Shown: positions 14,601 to 27,282 of the stretch, one piece after another
Layout: every line of letters begins with the position of its first letter
How positions within the stretch are numbered: position 1 is the stretch's first letter
Source: Tetrahymena thermophila SB210
Taxonomy: Eukaryota > Ciliophora > Oligohymenophorea > Hymenostomatida > Tetrahymenidae
Reading direction: 5' to 3'
DNA: 64,000 bases
Assembly: GCF_000189635.1 (NCBI RefSeq)
Contig: NW_002476202.1
Coordinates: 1 to 64,000 of the forward strand
Notes under the pieces: generated by a model
The model's database searches: none
What the model saw: the letters and a program-made list of their open reading frames with translations, nothing else
What the model was told of the DNA's origin: nothing
Made by a program: the position numbers and the translations under genes

Positions 14601-15319
14601 GCATATCTAATACAAACTCAATTTGCTTAAGAGAATAATCAAATGCAAACTAAAACGAAAATTAAATTATTTTTTTAAATAATTGTGCATCCACAACTTA
14701 AAATACAATTGAAGATAAAAATGCTTTAGAGAATGAAAAAAACTCTATAATTAAATAGCTAATTCTACCTTTAGAGACTTAAGGAAAAGATTTAAATTCT
14801 GAAGAAACACCTCTTATATATAAATCTACATAACCTTCTACAAAAAATAATCTAAAAGTAATCAGAACCTCTGTGTATAAAAATTTCAATGAAATATTCA
14901 ATAATCTTCACTATGAAAATGAAAGCTAAGCTTCTTAAAAAGCTGATTAATTAAGAAAATCTTCTATAGAATTTATCTCCTAATAGCCTAGTAAAAATTT
15001 ATAAACAAATTGTTCAGGAGTTATATATAAGTAAGGGGTTAAGTTAAGTTATTATTAACTAAATTAATAGTAATTTAGTACTAAATCTACAAGATAGTAA
15101 AATAATCATAATTCTTAAGCAACCTAATAATCAATTTAAGGTCTTTATCAATTAAATAATTTTGTTAAATCTCCATCTATTCAAACTAAAATTAAAAAAA
15201 ATATTCATGTAAATAATTCAAAATCTAAAAGCAGCTTTGATGTTTTTGATAAAATTCTTAATTCAAAATTAAATTAGTCTCCAAAAAAGGAAACAAACTA
15301 ATAAATGTAATAATAATGA
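11661..15319 (+). CDS. Cyclic nucleotide-binding domain protein (CNBD protein 2)
   Basis: ATG at 11661 begins a short first exon, followed by an intron from about 11688 to the CTATAG near 11750. The next exon shows the ciliate CNBD lead-in (CKPEKRSEEQISFLSDYLHK) and a first CNBD with EYFYIILEGQVSLNY. A second CNBD has LLYNEGDNADSIFLIVEGEF, then a phosphate-cassette-like segment with IGESELF and the R-x-x-S-V element RYFSVV near 12870-12960. Introns are seen near 12785-12850 and 13051-13100. From about 13100 to the TGA at 15317-15319 the protein is low-complexity, rich in Ser, Asn, Gln and Lys, with no recognised domain. The stretch 13565-13800 contains a TGA in the running frame and AT-rich DNA. 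It is probably one or two introns, though a gene boundary there cannot be excluded. There are no membrane helices or kinase domain. The overall plan matches the gene at 1609-4485. Ligand and function are unknown. Confidence 0.72.
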
Positions 15320-15849
15320 ATACACAAAATGGTTATACTTAACAATCAATTTTATTGAAATTAATATTAAAATAGTATATTTTATATAGAGATTAGCATA
15401 TATTTTTATATTAACTAAATTTTTTCAATAAAAAATCTACTTAATTATTCATTCTTTTTAAGTCCAAAGTGCTTTAGACTTTAAAGCATAAATAGAATAT
15501 TATGAATAATTAATTCTATTTAAGTTTAAAAAATGAGAATTTAGAATATATTTAAAAGATTGAGAGTAATAAAATAGAATATTTCAAAATAATTTAAACA
15601 TTTAATAAAACTAATTTTAATTAAAAAAATTGATATAATTATATATTTTTTATTAAATTAACCTCTTTGTAACAAATATGATTATTAACAATCAAAAACT
15701 GGTAAAATCAAAATTAATAAACTTAATTTTCAAAAAATATTCAATTCATACAAAAAAATAAATAACAATTAAAGAATTTCAACATTTAAAAACATAATTT
15801 GTTTATTTTATTTTTAATTTTTATTATATTTTTGTGAGTAAATCGTTAA
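15320..15849. other. Intergenic region between convergent 3' ends
   Basis: The plus-strand CNBD gene ends at 15319 and the minus-strand giant membrane protein ends at 15850, so this 530-base AT-rich gap holds both 3' untranslated regions. No coding signal or distinct terminator was seen. Confidence 0.55.
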
Positions 15850-18800
15850 TCATTTTTCGCTAGAAACAAGCAATTTCTCACTTTAGTCAGTCAAATTTTT
15901 TTCTTTTTATAATGAATCTGTTTCTAAAGGCTGAGTAAGCTAAGAGGCTTATCCTAATTTAATTTAAATTTTATTTGAATACATTTTTATTGAAATATTA
16001 ATAGATTTGTTACTATTTTCTTCCTTCATTTGTCTTTCTTTGCTAAATAGACTTAGTTAAGTTTCTGTTCCTTAATTCTTTTTGTCATCAGCTATCGTTT
16101 TTAAATCAATCTATAAATTATATTCGTATTTTTAATTTAATTTACATGGGGTATATTTTTCTAATTATTTCTCCTAATCTTAAATTTACTCACTATCTTC
16201 TTTCTCAAGATTAAGAAGGTTATTATTTTCTTACTGTAGTTTCTTTATATTTTCTATAAATAAATTATTTTTTAATTTCATTTTCAAAAAATAAAAGTTT
16301 ACTCTAAATTTGTTTATCTAATTAGAATTAATCATCTTAACTACTACTGCTTAAAAGATTTTGCTTTTAAATATCTGCCTTTTATTAAGGAGTCAAAAAC
16401 TAACATGAATAATTTGTAATTTGCTCTAAAAATTAAAAAGAAAAATCAATATTAAGAAGCAAAGTAATAAATATTGTTACACTGAATGTTGTTGTTATAT
16501 TCCTGTATATTTAGATCGCTATCAATTTTTGCTAGCTATTGATTCTCATCATGTTAAGGAGACATTACATTATTTTAAATACTTGCAATTTACTCTATAT
16601 TTAATTAAAAATTAAAATTAGAAGTTTATAATAAGTTATATTTTTACAAAGCTTAATGCTTTTTGTCATTCTGGTGTAGTAGTTCCAATTATTTCTTGCT
16701 GAGCTTAGAGAATCAATTTAATTATTCTGTAAAATTGCAGAATTAGAGTTTACCATATTTTCCATTGGGATCATTATATCTTTTGATATTTTGGTTTCCT
16801 TTTATTTAGCATCTTCTTGTATTTACATAATATCGTAAATACTTTTACTTTTTAAAGTCTTAATCAAGCCTTTAATTTTCTTTTACACATTCTTTAGCTT
16901 CAGTAAAACAGCTATATTTTTTTAATTTTAAATTACGATATTTTCAAAAATTCTTGGAAATTTTTTCTTCACAAAAAATATAAGTTTTTGAAGATTATTT
17001 CTGTCCTCTTTTTCTTATGGAATTACAATTCTTATAATTCCAAAAGCAAGCCTTATAATAAATTAAATATTCAAAAGTGCCACAATAAGCAAAATTATAT
17101 CTTCAGTAGCTTCCATTTTTGCTGAATAGCTCTATAAAAAGTACAAATTGAGAGTTAGTGCACAAATAAAAGTTGAATGAACTTAATAGTTATTGTATAT
17201 TTTCCTAGAGTATGGATTAAGTCTGACTAACAAAAAGAAATTTATTATCATGAAAATGTTAACTAAAGCAACCTTAATAAAGATATTAATAATAATAATA
17301 AAAGCCATGAATTTTATAAAATATTATTTACCTGCAAAAATGGATTTTACTTTAGAAGTACAAAAACAAGAATCAGAGATGTTTTATAAAATATTTTGTA
17401 AAACTCCCAATAAAAGAAAGCATCCTTAAAACCTGCAAAAATGAAAGAATATTAGGTCTTTATTATAATTGAGACTTTTCTCTTATGCATTAGATAAATT
17501 TTGATAAATAACGTAATTGGTATTAAGATACCGTAGAAAATTAAAAGAGGTAAAGTAATTGAAAGAGCATAAGGCAAATGATCTTTTGAATCATAACATT
17601 TAATGCTTAAGTCTAGATCTAAATAATTTTCACTCCCTATTGAAAAGCAGTTCAATGATCTACTCAAAACAGTAACAATTGAAGTAAAGTAGTAAAAATA
17701 GATAAATATTGCAGCAGATCTAAAGAATTTCAAGGTACTTCTTCTTTTAAAGATATAAAGTAAAGTAGCGAATATAAGATAAACTAATATTGTTAGTAGT
17801 GGCAGAAAGAATGACCATAATAAATTATAAAACCATATTGGTTTAGCATTAGAATTCTTACCAATAGCGCAATCAATTGATTTACTTATTGAATTCAAAG
17901 GATTTCCTGTTATTTAAATAGGTAGAGTGATTGAAAGAGGTATATTGAACATACCACAAACTAAAGAAAGAATTTGCAAGTGATCAGTTAAGATTTTTGA
18001 AAATATCTTTGACTTATCAGATTTATCTTTTTTTAAATTAATAACAGAAAAATAAATAAAAAGTATACTAGTTAAATAATTATCTTACAGCTGTTGCCCA
18101 AAAATAGCATTCCTGATTTAGTTATGTAGTGACCTACTAGTTTGATGTAAATCTGTTTCTGTAAATTTCTTATCATAAACATGATATATATAATTATTAA
18201 AAATAATTTTAATAAATTGTTTGCTATTATTATTGACATGTTATCACTGCATTTTTAGCAAACTCCAGTACCAAAATTCTCAGCATACCTCTCACCCCAA
18301 ACTTCTCCATAAGTATCACAATTATTGCAAATAATTCCAACATGTCCTCTTTGGCAATAATGCTAATTTTTATTAATTATTTTAATATCCATAGTTTTAA
18401 TTATTAACTTTGCAAAAAAATTTAACATTTAAAAATAAATAATTGTTATACTATTGACTCAGGATCTTCAGCCTAACATGCATCTGGATTGAAGCTGCAA
18501 TTTATAATATCATCAGAGAGTTCACTGCTTCTCCAATATCCATTTTTTAAGTATATTTATGAACCTTCACACTTTAATGCAGAATCTGGACAAGGATTAC
18601 ATTAACCATCATTAATATTTAATGAATACTTTCCTTCTAAACACTAGTCACAAATTGTAGATTAAGAAAACTATTTCAAAATTTATCCTACCTGGCATTA
18701 GCTGAAATTGATCTAAACATTAAATTCCAATAATCCTTGACTAATATAAATGTTGCCTTTTGAATCAGCTAGTTAGGGTTATATATTTGAAACAATTCGA

Positions 18801-21800
18801 AATTGCATATTACTTAGGGGTTTGTATATCAATTGGGTTGTTAATGTAAATCCGCCATTAGAAAAATCATTAGATTTTAATTCACCCAAACATTAGATTT
18901 GTAAATTGCTTTAATCACAAATGACTTAAACATAAATTTAGTTAATTATTTTTATAACATCATTACTTATTTTCTTCTAACTTGAAATTGAAGGAATATA
19001 AATAGGGTTATTCTCTTCATCCAAAATGTTAATATTATGAAAAATAATTTACTAACCACTTTAAATATTTGAAACAATAAGATTTTCATTTTAAAGCACT
19101 ATTGAGGTGGTATTAGGAGCAGATATACCTTATAGATCTACTTGAATTTTCCTTAAAGTTGATCCAATATTTTTTCCAAATATATCTGCATAGTTATTGT
19201 TAATAATGTTGTTATTGTTGATTTTATTTTGTGATTACAACACAAAATCAGGGATAACCAACTAATAAAATATTGCTCCTCCTATTTGAGCTTTATTTGA
19301 AGAAAGCTAAGAATTTTACATTTATACATTAATATTATTTATGTTAATAGCACCTCCTGTGGATATTGGTGCTTAGTTTTACATAAATTAAGCATAGTTA
19401 GCTATTATTTAACCTTAATATAATGTATTGACGAAATTTATAGCTCCTCCATTTTATTTTGAACAAATATTTTATGAAAAAATTACTTAATTAAGCTTAA
19501 GAGTTAAGCTTTCAGTAATTGATATTGCTCCTCCTATTCCTTAATAATTTATGTTGCTTGTAAAATTGCTACTGTTAATAGTAACTTAATTACTTTAACT
19601 AATCTATAGTAAAGAAGAGTAAGTATTTCCTGAGATGGTATTATCTTTCATGATTACAAAAATAAAATCCATCTAAACCACATTTTGCAAACTAATTAGA
19701 GGATTGTCTCCAGTCATTATATTATTTAAAAATTGAGAAGATATTAATTAAGCTTACCCTTTGTCTTTTTGCTATTTTACACATATCATTTATATCTAAT
19801 TATAGCTTGAGGTAAAATTTTGTATGTGCAAATCAATTATGCTTATCACATTTATTGCAAATATGTTATTTTGATTTGTTTAAGACTACTGAATTATAGT
19901 ATTATTTAATAAGAATTAAGAGGCTGCAATATTAAATATATTCTTTTGGTTGTTAATTATTTAATTCAAAGTCAAATTTTGAATTTAAACTGTATCTACA
20001 GATGAATCAAATGAAATATCAGTTGAATTATTAATAATAACATTACTTAATTAGTAGGACTGGCAATTATAAGTGATTGAATTCAGGACTAGTTCTTAAA
20101 TATCAACTACACTTAAAGAAGTACTATTTTTTAATGTAATTTATTAAATTATTGTAGTTTAAGCACCAAATATATTTAAGATTTTTGAGTTACTAACTGA
20201 AATTAGTTAAATATTTTCAACATTCATATTTTTATTTTACTAAATCTAAATTAAGTTTATTCCTTAAGATTGCTATACATCCACAGACTAAATTTGCAAG
20301 TCTTAAACATTGCTTAGAGAAAAAACTGTAAGATTACTTAAACCAAAGACATTTAACTTTTTTATAACTACAGTGTTAACATTCGAAATTTTAATCAGTA
20401 CATTTTAAAGAGTGCTTATCTTGTTCAAAGTTAATTATTCGATAAATAGTTAATTACAATTACTAATAGTAATCGATTAAAATGCTTATGTATTTGGTAT
20501 AATCAGGTTTATATTTTGAAGATAAACACTGATAAAGTTTGTTAATACCAAACTTTAAGTAACATTTAGAGTCACACTTGAAATCTATAATGTTTTCATA
20601 TAGCCTTAAGTATTAAGATTTAATGCATTAACATTCAATTGCATTTGATATATTTATATTTTTTATATCTATTAAGAATAAATGCTACCATCTTACCAAT
20701 AAATCTAATTCATAGTAGATTTAGACTCCATTCTCAAAGTTAGATTGGCATTTATTTGAGAAGAATTGAAATAATTTGATTATATGCTTCCAATCTATTG
20801 CTAGTCCATATAAACTATTTCTATGAGCTACAATTTTGAATTTTAAATATTCTATAAATTCTATATTGTTTGATCAATAACAACTGCTGAGTAAGTGCTC
20901 TCTAAGCTGCGATTTTGCTGCTCTATAAAAATGTTGCAATTTTACTAGTTATCAGTTAAAGGAAAAACTAGATTTTAAATATTATTTTTTGATGAAACTA
21001 TAAAATTTAATGTTTGTTAGCCATTAGTACTCTTTTAAAGCTGAAGAACTTACAACTCTTGATACAGTCCATTATTTTCAAAGTATACTTTGTAAGTAGA
21101 ATTTTAAAATATCTACACAAGATCAACTTTACTCTTCTAAAAAATGAGGAAATAGTTATTGAACTACACATTAACAATGTTATATGCTTCTTATAATCCT
21201 GAATTTATTACAAGGTATTATTAAAGGCTTAATCCATTATAAATTATAATATTTAGAGGGCATACTGAGTAAATAAAATTGGAATCAAACGAAATTATAG
21301 CTTGCTTAAGACATGAGTTTTGTAAAATTCCTATATTTCCCAAAAATTAATTGTAAACATTAGTCACTCCCTTATTAGTAACTACATAGATCATTTTTCT
21401 GAAAGGATCATTAACTATATTAGTTATTATTGTATTTTTTAACAACAAATTATTTTGTGTTTACATTGTTTATAAATTAACTAGAACGAGAGAAGAATCT
21501 AAAGAACTTTAATAAACAACACATAAGAAATTTGTTTGTTGATTTTACGAAGAATCGAAGTCATTACTATTATATCTTTCTTCATATTCGAAGGGAATTT
21601 TCCACCAATAATTAGCTTAAATTTATTTAGATTGAAGCTTAAACACAAATTAAATCTTGATACCTGAAGATATATTAATTTTGGCTATTGAGTTACTTTT
21701 GATACTGTAAACTGATATTATATTTACAGAAGGAAGTATTACATAATCTCCACATATGAAAGCTAATGATGTGATACCTTCAGTGAATTTAATGAGGTTA

Positions 21801-24800
21801 ACTTCTTATTATTATGTCTATTACTATTATAAACTTATAGATGTTAATTAGTAAATTTATTTATATAAAATAAGAAGCTAAAATCTGGGTTGATCAAAAA
21901 AGAAGTTATCTGGTGAACCCTACAGAGGAATAGGTTGATTAGAGGATAGTTTTTGAGTTTGTAAATTAACCTAGATGATATAGAGCTGAGTGAAGTAAAC
22001 ATATATGAATTAGTTTTAACCAATTAAAACTAATTGAGTAAAGTAAGGGTAAACTTAATGCTAAAATGGCTAAAATAATAAGTTGTCCACTACCATTTCT
22101 TTGTTAAGAAGATTAATAGAGTAATTTTATTCACTATAATATATCTAATATTAATCATTAAGTACTATGTTTTAAATATTCTAATACTACTTTAAGTTGA
22201 CTTCGCTGGTATAAAGTACCTCAACTAGATCAAAGCAAACTAAAGCAGACTAAGTTATTGCAGTCAGAATGTGGAGTTATGTATTAAAAAATATGTTTTA
22301 AATAGGAGATTGACCATATTATGATAAAGAAAAAGTTTCAATAAAATCCATAGTAGGAAATCTGTAAATGTATATTAATTGATCTGAGTATAAAAAGGTC
22401 ATATTTTAGCTCTCTTCGACAAGCAACCCCTTAATATTGTTAGCGCTAACTTAGAAATAAGTTACATTGTTACTCAAGTAGTTGATAAGATAAAAATTTT
22501 GTGATTAGTCAAATACAATAAAAGTTTAGCAATTAGAATAAAAATATGTTAAGTCTGGTGTAAATATATTTTAGGTATAGTAATCAAATGTCTATAAATA
22601 TTTAGGGAATTTTCTTATAGAAATCATGTGTCTTTTTGATCCCGTGACTGCTAAAATTACGTTGTAATTAATATCATTAAATAATTAAGATTAGCCTAAC
22701 TAACATTCCAGAATATTAGGGTAAAGGACACTAGTACTTAAGTCGTTTGGAAAAGGAAATGAGTTATCCTATACAAATTGGAATATTGAAGTAGGGTAAA
22801 TAATAATAAATTATTATTATTATTTATATACTAAAGGATTAGCACATATTTTTTAGCCAAAAATAAAATTTTAAGCCTATTATTTATAAAAAATATAATT
22901 TAAAAATTATTTGAGTAGGAAACTAAGTTATGGGGGTTTAAATTTTACCAGTTTTAAAAGTGAACTGAAAAAAAGAGAATATTCTTATATATATTTTAAT
23001 AAAAACTAGATTAAAATATCTGAATATCAAGATTCAAATATTAAATTATAAGTAGACAGAAATTATAAAAATAAAATAAAAAATATTCTAAAGCATATCT
23101 TAGTAGTAAATATGTACTTTTAAATTTATATTTTTTTAAATTTGTTATTTTATAACTTGATATCAAATTAAGAATTTAAAAAATCAAGTATTAACATGGA
23201 AATTGCGTTGAAACTAAATATTTTTTTTAAGTTCAGAAAATATTATTTATGTGCTTTAAAGAATGTTTGATAAATTAAAGCATTTAAGGAACTAAGAAAA
23301 AAATTAAAGAGTTTTTGAAGAAAACAAAATATTTTTTTTGATTGAAAAATAATCAGAATAAATTTTTAGCACTTAATATTAAAAAAATATTTTTTGTTTT
23401 TAATATATTTAAATCAATTTTCTAAATAAATTTACAAAAAAATCAAACGAAGGCATTCCCGTGATAAGGTCGAATATGTAAAAGCAAGGTTGCTCTAAAA
23501 TAATCAAACTCTAATCACAATCTAAAGTAAAACTTATTGGATTAGTCAATTAATTAAAGTATTTTAATTTAAATAAAAAATCTGTCAATGTAACTTAAGT
23601 GTTATCTTATAGCTATTTAAATAAAATAATTTTTAGAAGTGTATTTATATTCTTTTTAAATATGATTGATTTACGTTTATCTTAATAACATCAGTTTTGG
23701 TCTGAGCTACTAATATCTATTGTTAAGGACAAACATCATAATATTCTATATTTTATTATAGATTAAAGGGGTTTTAAAGTGACTAAGAAGTCGAAGAGTT
23801 GTACTGATTGAGAATATTACCTTAGACATAAATAAAAATTCCTTATTACCAATCCAAAAACTTAATATTTAAGGTAAAAGAAATGCTGAAATTTATTTAA
23901 GTAGCTTCTGAATTATATTTTTAAATATCATAAATAGAGATAATCTTTTGACTACTATCGTAAACTGCAACTAAAAATTTATTGTTTTTAATATTTTAAT
24001 CAAGCAAAATCTAATTAGAATTCATGCTAATAGCATTATAAGGGAAGTTGTACAAATTTTTATGCCAGTTAAGACCCTATTCTGATTAAAAAAAGTAAGC
24101 CTAAGTATCTCCAAATTTTGCCTATCCAATATAAATATTAATTTCTGACTATCTTTTAGAAATAATCATATTTTTGGTGTCAATAATATTTTTCTCCTTT
24201 TTTATGTATTGGGTAGTATCTAAAATTCCATTTATATAATTACTTCTACTATTTGATTGAAGCTATTGTAATACTTTTAATTGCATATCTAACTTATAAA
24301 GACTGTAGTTATTCTAAAAGTATACGTTTCTAGTGTCTTAGCTAAGGTAAGTAAAATAAAAACCATCTTAAAATGTGCTACTATACTATAAATTAGTTGT
24401 ATAAATATATATTTTTCCTTGATCAAAAATAAATAATTCATTTAATGGGTCATAAATAGAAAAGAAAGCTTGATTTGAAATTTATAAAATTATTGGTGAC
24501 TAAATAGTAGTTTTCTAGCTTATAGAAAAAATTAAGCATAAATTCTAGTTAACCAGGTAAATTAAATCATTATTAGATATTAAAGGGTGTCTGCTCTACT
24601 AATCGATATACAAAAAATCTATAAATGTTATTTATTAAGAGAGTGTAATTAAACTACCACTACTTAAATCTACCTAAATCAATTACATATTTGAATAGTA
24701 GATTAAAAAAGTTTCATCACTTAAAATTATAAATTTATCAATAGGTTGGCTAGATAAATCTATAAATACTTTATTTTATTCAGTTAAATCTATAATTTGA

Positions 24801-27282
24801 TAAATTTCATACACAAATAAGAGATTTTTAGATTGAATGTAATATATATTGGTATTTTATTATTATTAAATATCAACTGACCCGCAGTTATATGCATATA
24901 TTTGTTATCCTGAGGATAAGTCGATTATTTATTCTTAGACTCCATTAGATATATCAGTCGTAAGAATTATGTATTAATTTCCTATAAAACGAGTAAAAGA
25001 ATATTTTCCATCATTTTGGCTTAACTGCAATTTATGGCTTTTGGTTAATATCTTTGATTTCTTTTATAAATTTTGTAGAGAAATAGCTAAATCATACTAA
25101 TAAATATTAATTGCTGGTAATTTAAGTTGATTTGCTTAATCTATGGAATAAAGAGAGTAACTATTTGAAGATTTGTCTATGTAGAGCATCATTTAATTTA
25201 ATGTTACTGCATAGTTAGGCAAAGGCAGTGAATAATAACCACTCTTGTAGAAGTTTTACATTTAAAATGAGTCGATGTAACTGATTTTAAAAGAAAGATT
25301 GTTCATGTTGTATTGAATTTTTACAAGTTGTTAAAAGTACAAGTTGTTGTCTTTTAATTGTGAAAAGAAAAGATTGACTATGTTATTTGATTAGAATGTC
25401 ATATTAACCAAGGTAGAAGTAGATTAAATGAAGCTTAAGTCAACAGGAATGAGATTTTAACTAATATCTAATTATTACTTCCCTTACTAATACTAGTAAA
25501 TAAAATCTGTGATATTTGCAAAGAAGAAGTTTCCATTACTCAAAAAAACAAAAAAACTATTTAAAGAGACATTTTCAAATGTCTAAACCAAGGTGAATTA
25601 TTAAGTAAGAATTACTGAATTTATAAGTTATTTCCCTGATTAATCAAATTAGGTTAATTGTAAAGTATTTAAAGTTGTGTCATATTAAAGAGCCAAAATG
25701 AGACTTTAACTTAAGAATGTGTTATCTTTACACTAGCATGGAATAGAGAGAACTTGTTAACCAGTTTGAGGTACGTTATCTTAAATGTTAACAATCAAGA
25801 AATTATTATTATTGGTTTCACTATCATAGTACACTTATAATATTAAGTTATTTCCTATTTAAATAAATGATAGAGGAAAATAAGATTAGTCATAGTCGAA
25901 TTATTTGAATGCGATTGATCTATCTTTTTAAAGTGCTCCCACCTTATTTCAATTGAAAAAAAATATTGAAATTAAAGATTTACGAAAAGGGGTTTTATTA
26001 AAATGAATATTTTTTTTAATTTGTCATACAACTTTTGAATTGTTATTAATATAAAGAAAATAAGTGTGGAAAATTAGTATCAGAGGTATAAATAATTTTG
26101 AAAAAAAATAATTGAGACAAATACATCTTTCTTTAAATTTCTTATTCTTTGATTATAAAATCTATCAAAATGCTATGGTTGGTTATTCAATTAAAATAGT
26201 TTTTTGTAAATAAAAATATTGAAGTAGAATTTGTATATTTTTTATAAATATATAAAAAAAATATTTACTTGATATTAATTATTATAGAAGATGAAATACC
26301 TGCCTTGCATAAGACTAGCTATATTGAAGCCTATACCTAATCCTAAATTTATAGAATGGATTTATTTGGAAACTATGTCGTAATACACTAAATTATATTC
26401 ATATAAAATATTTTATAAAAACACAATTTAATTTTCATCATCTACTTTCCAGATAATATAATCAGAATTTATATTTTAATCAAACTCAATCTAAAGCGTA
26501 GAGAAGTTCATTACAGTAAATCTGTTTCCAGCTGAGCAACCTCCGTATAAACCAGATATAAAACTAATAGCTTCACTTTCATTTTCCTTAAATCCATAAA
26601 GCGAATCAAAATTATCTATTGATTAAAGCACTTTTGAGAATATTATATTTGAATTTTCATCAACAAGGCCTATATTACATGCTCTTGCTCTAACTATAAA
26701 CTATTTTTAATTAATAGATTAAATCTATAGAATCTACTAATTAAACTATTAACTTGATTTGCTCTAAACTTGAATGCACTACAGAGTTTATTCGCAAATC
26801 TGTGAGTTATAGTTGGAGTATTATTACTGTGGGCATGTTTAAACACATTAAGCAGCAAGATAAGGGTTTTGAATAAACTAGGTGTTTGATTCACATACTT
26901 GTTTATTTAAAATGCATAAATTTTAATTTTAATCAAGATAGAAATTAGTATCGCACTGTTAACATACCTATAGAGCATTGCAACTAATACAACCAGGAAC
27001 TGAGCACTTGACACAAGTATTTTAGTTCTCTATTAATATGCTTATTTCATTATTTTTGCATGTTTATACACAACTATTTTTAAAATCAGAACTTCTAAAA
27101 GTGTTCTATGGGCATGTAATACAAGATTTATCGTCAATATTGAAGCAGCTCTAACAAGAATCAGAACACTATAAGCAAGAATTCGTGAGTGCATCAAATA
27201 TCTACTGATCTGGACACTAATTGCATAGATATTCCTTTATTATTAATCCTACTAAGACAAGTTATATAAACATAAATTTCAT
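15850..27282 (-). CDS. Giant surface-type transmembrane protein, copy A (Cys-rich, propeller-like, beta-helix and multi-TM)
   Basis: Read in the ciliate code on the minus strand, it runs from ATG (27280-27282) to TGA (15850-15852); the protein probably exceeds 3,000 residues. The N-terminus is a signal peptide (MKFMFIQLVLVGLI) followed by Cys motifs (CNQC, CLQCSDSCQSC, CVKC). A long region from about 26300 to 22000 has propeller-like strand pairs, for example CFYIFDLITGMPSF and LIYIYRFPTMDFIETF. From about 21900 to 18700 come beta-helix-like repeats rich in Asn, Ile and Ser. A Cys-rich hinge follows near 18480-18660 (CDQCLEGKYSL, CNPCPDSALKCEG, GYWRSSE). Then come several membrane helices between about 18100 and 16900, with conserved YWEFYKIFYKTSLI, and a Gln/Lys-rich charged cytoplasmic tail. 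The hinge and membrane module match the copies at 35643 and 49835. Many introns are present. A 640-base AT-rich block at 22800-23440 interrupts it, so a split into two genes is possible. Function is not known; a receptor or adhesin role is inference. Confidence 0.68.
22800..23440 (-). other. Long AT-rich interruption inside giant membrane protein copy A (large intron or gene boundary)
   Basis: Coding signal on the minus strand stops after CFYIFDLITGMPSF and resumes at about 22770 with DNSFPFPNDLSTSVLYPN. The block between is far longer than the usual 50-150 base introns here and lacks conserved protein sequence. The flanking exons match consecutive parts of the other giant copies (CLNPQTGTLRYDIN in copy B lines up with CQLGQSQLFNDIN just downstream). 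This favours a long intron over two genes, but does not prove it. Confidence 0.45.

Noticed and set aside
21014-21196. Plus-strand ORF of 60 codons
   Set aside because: Antisense to the beta-helix region of giant copy A and without any gene-like feature.
26694-26894. Minus-strand ORF starting MNQTPSLFKTL
   Set aside because: Another frame of the same strand carries the Cys-containing sequence (CVQTCPQQQYSNYNSQ) that continues giant copy A, so this is a wrong-frame shadow.
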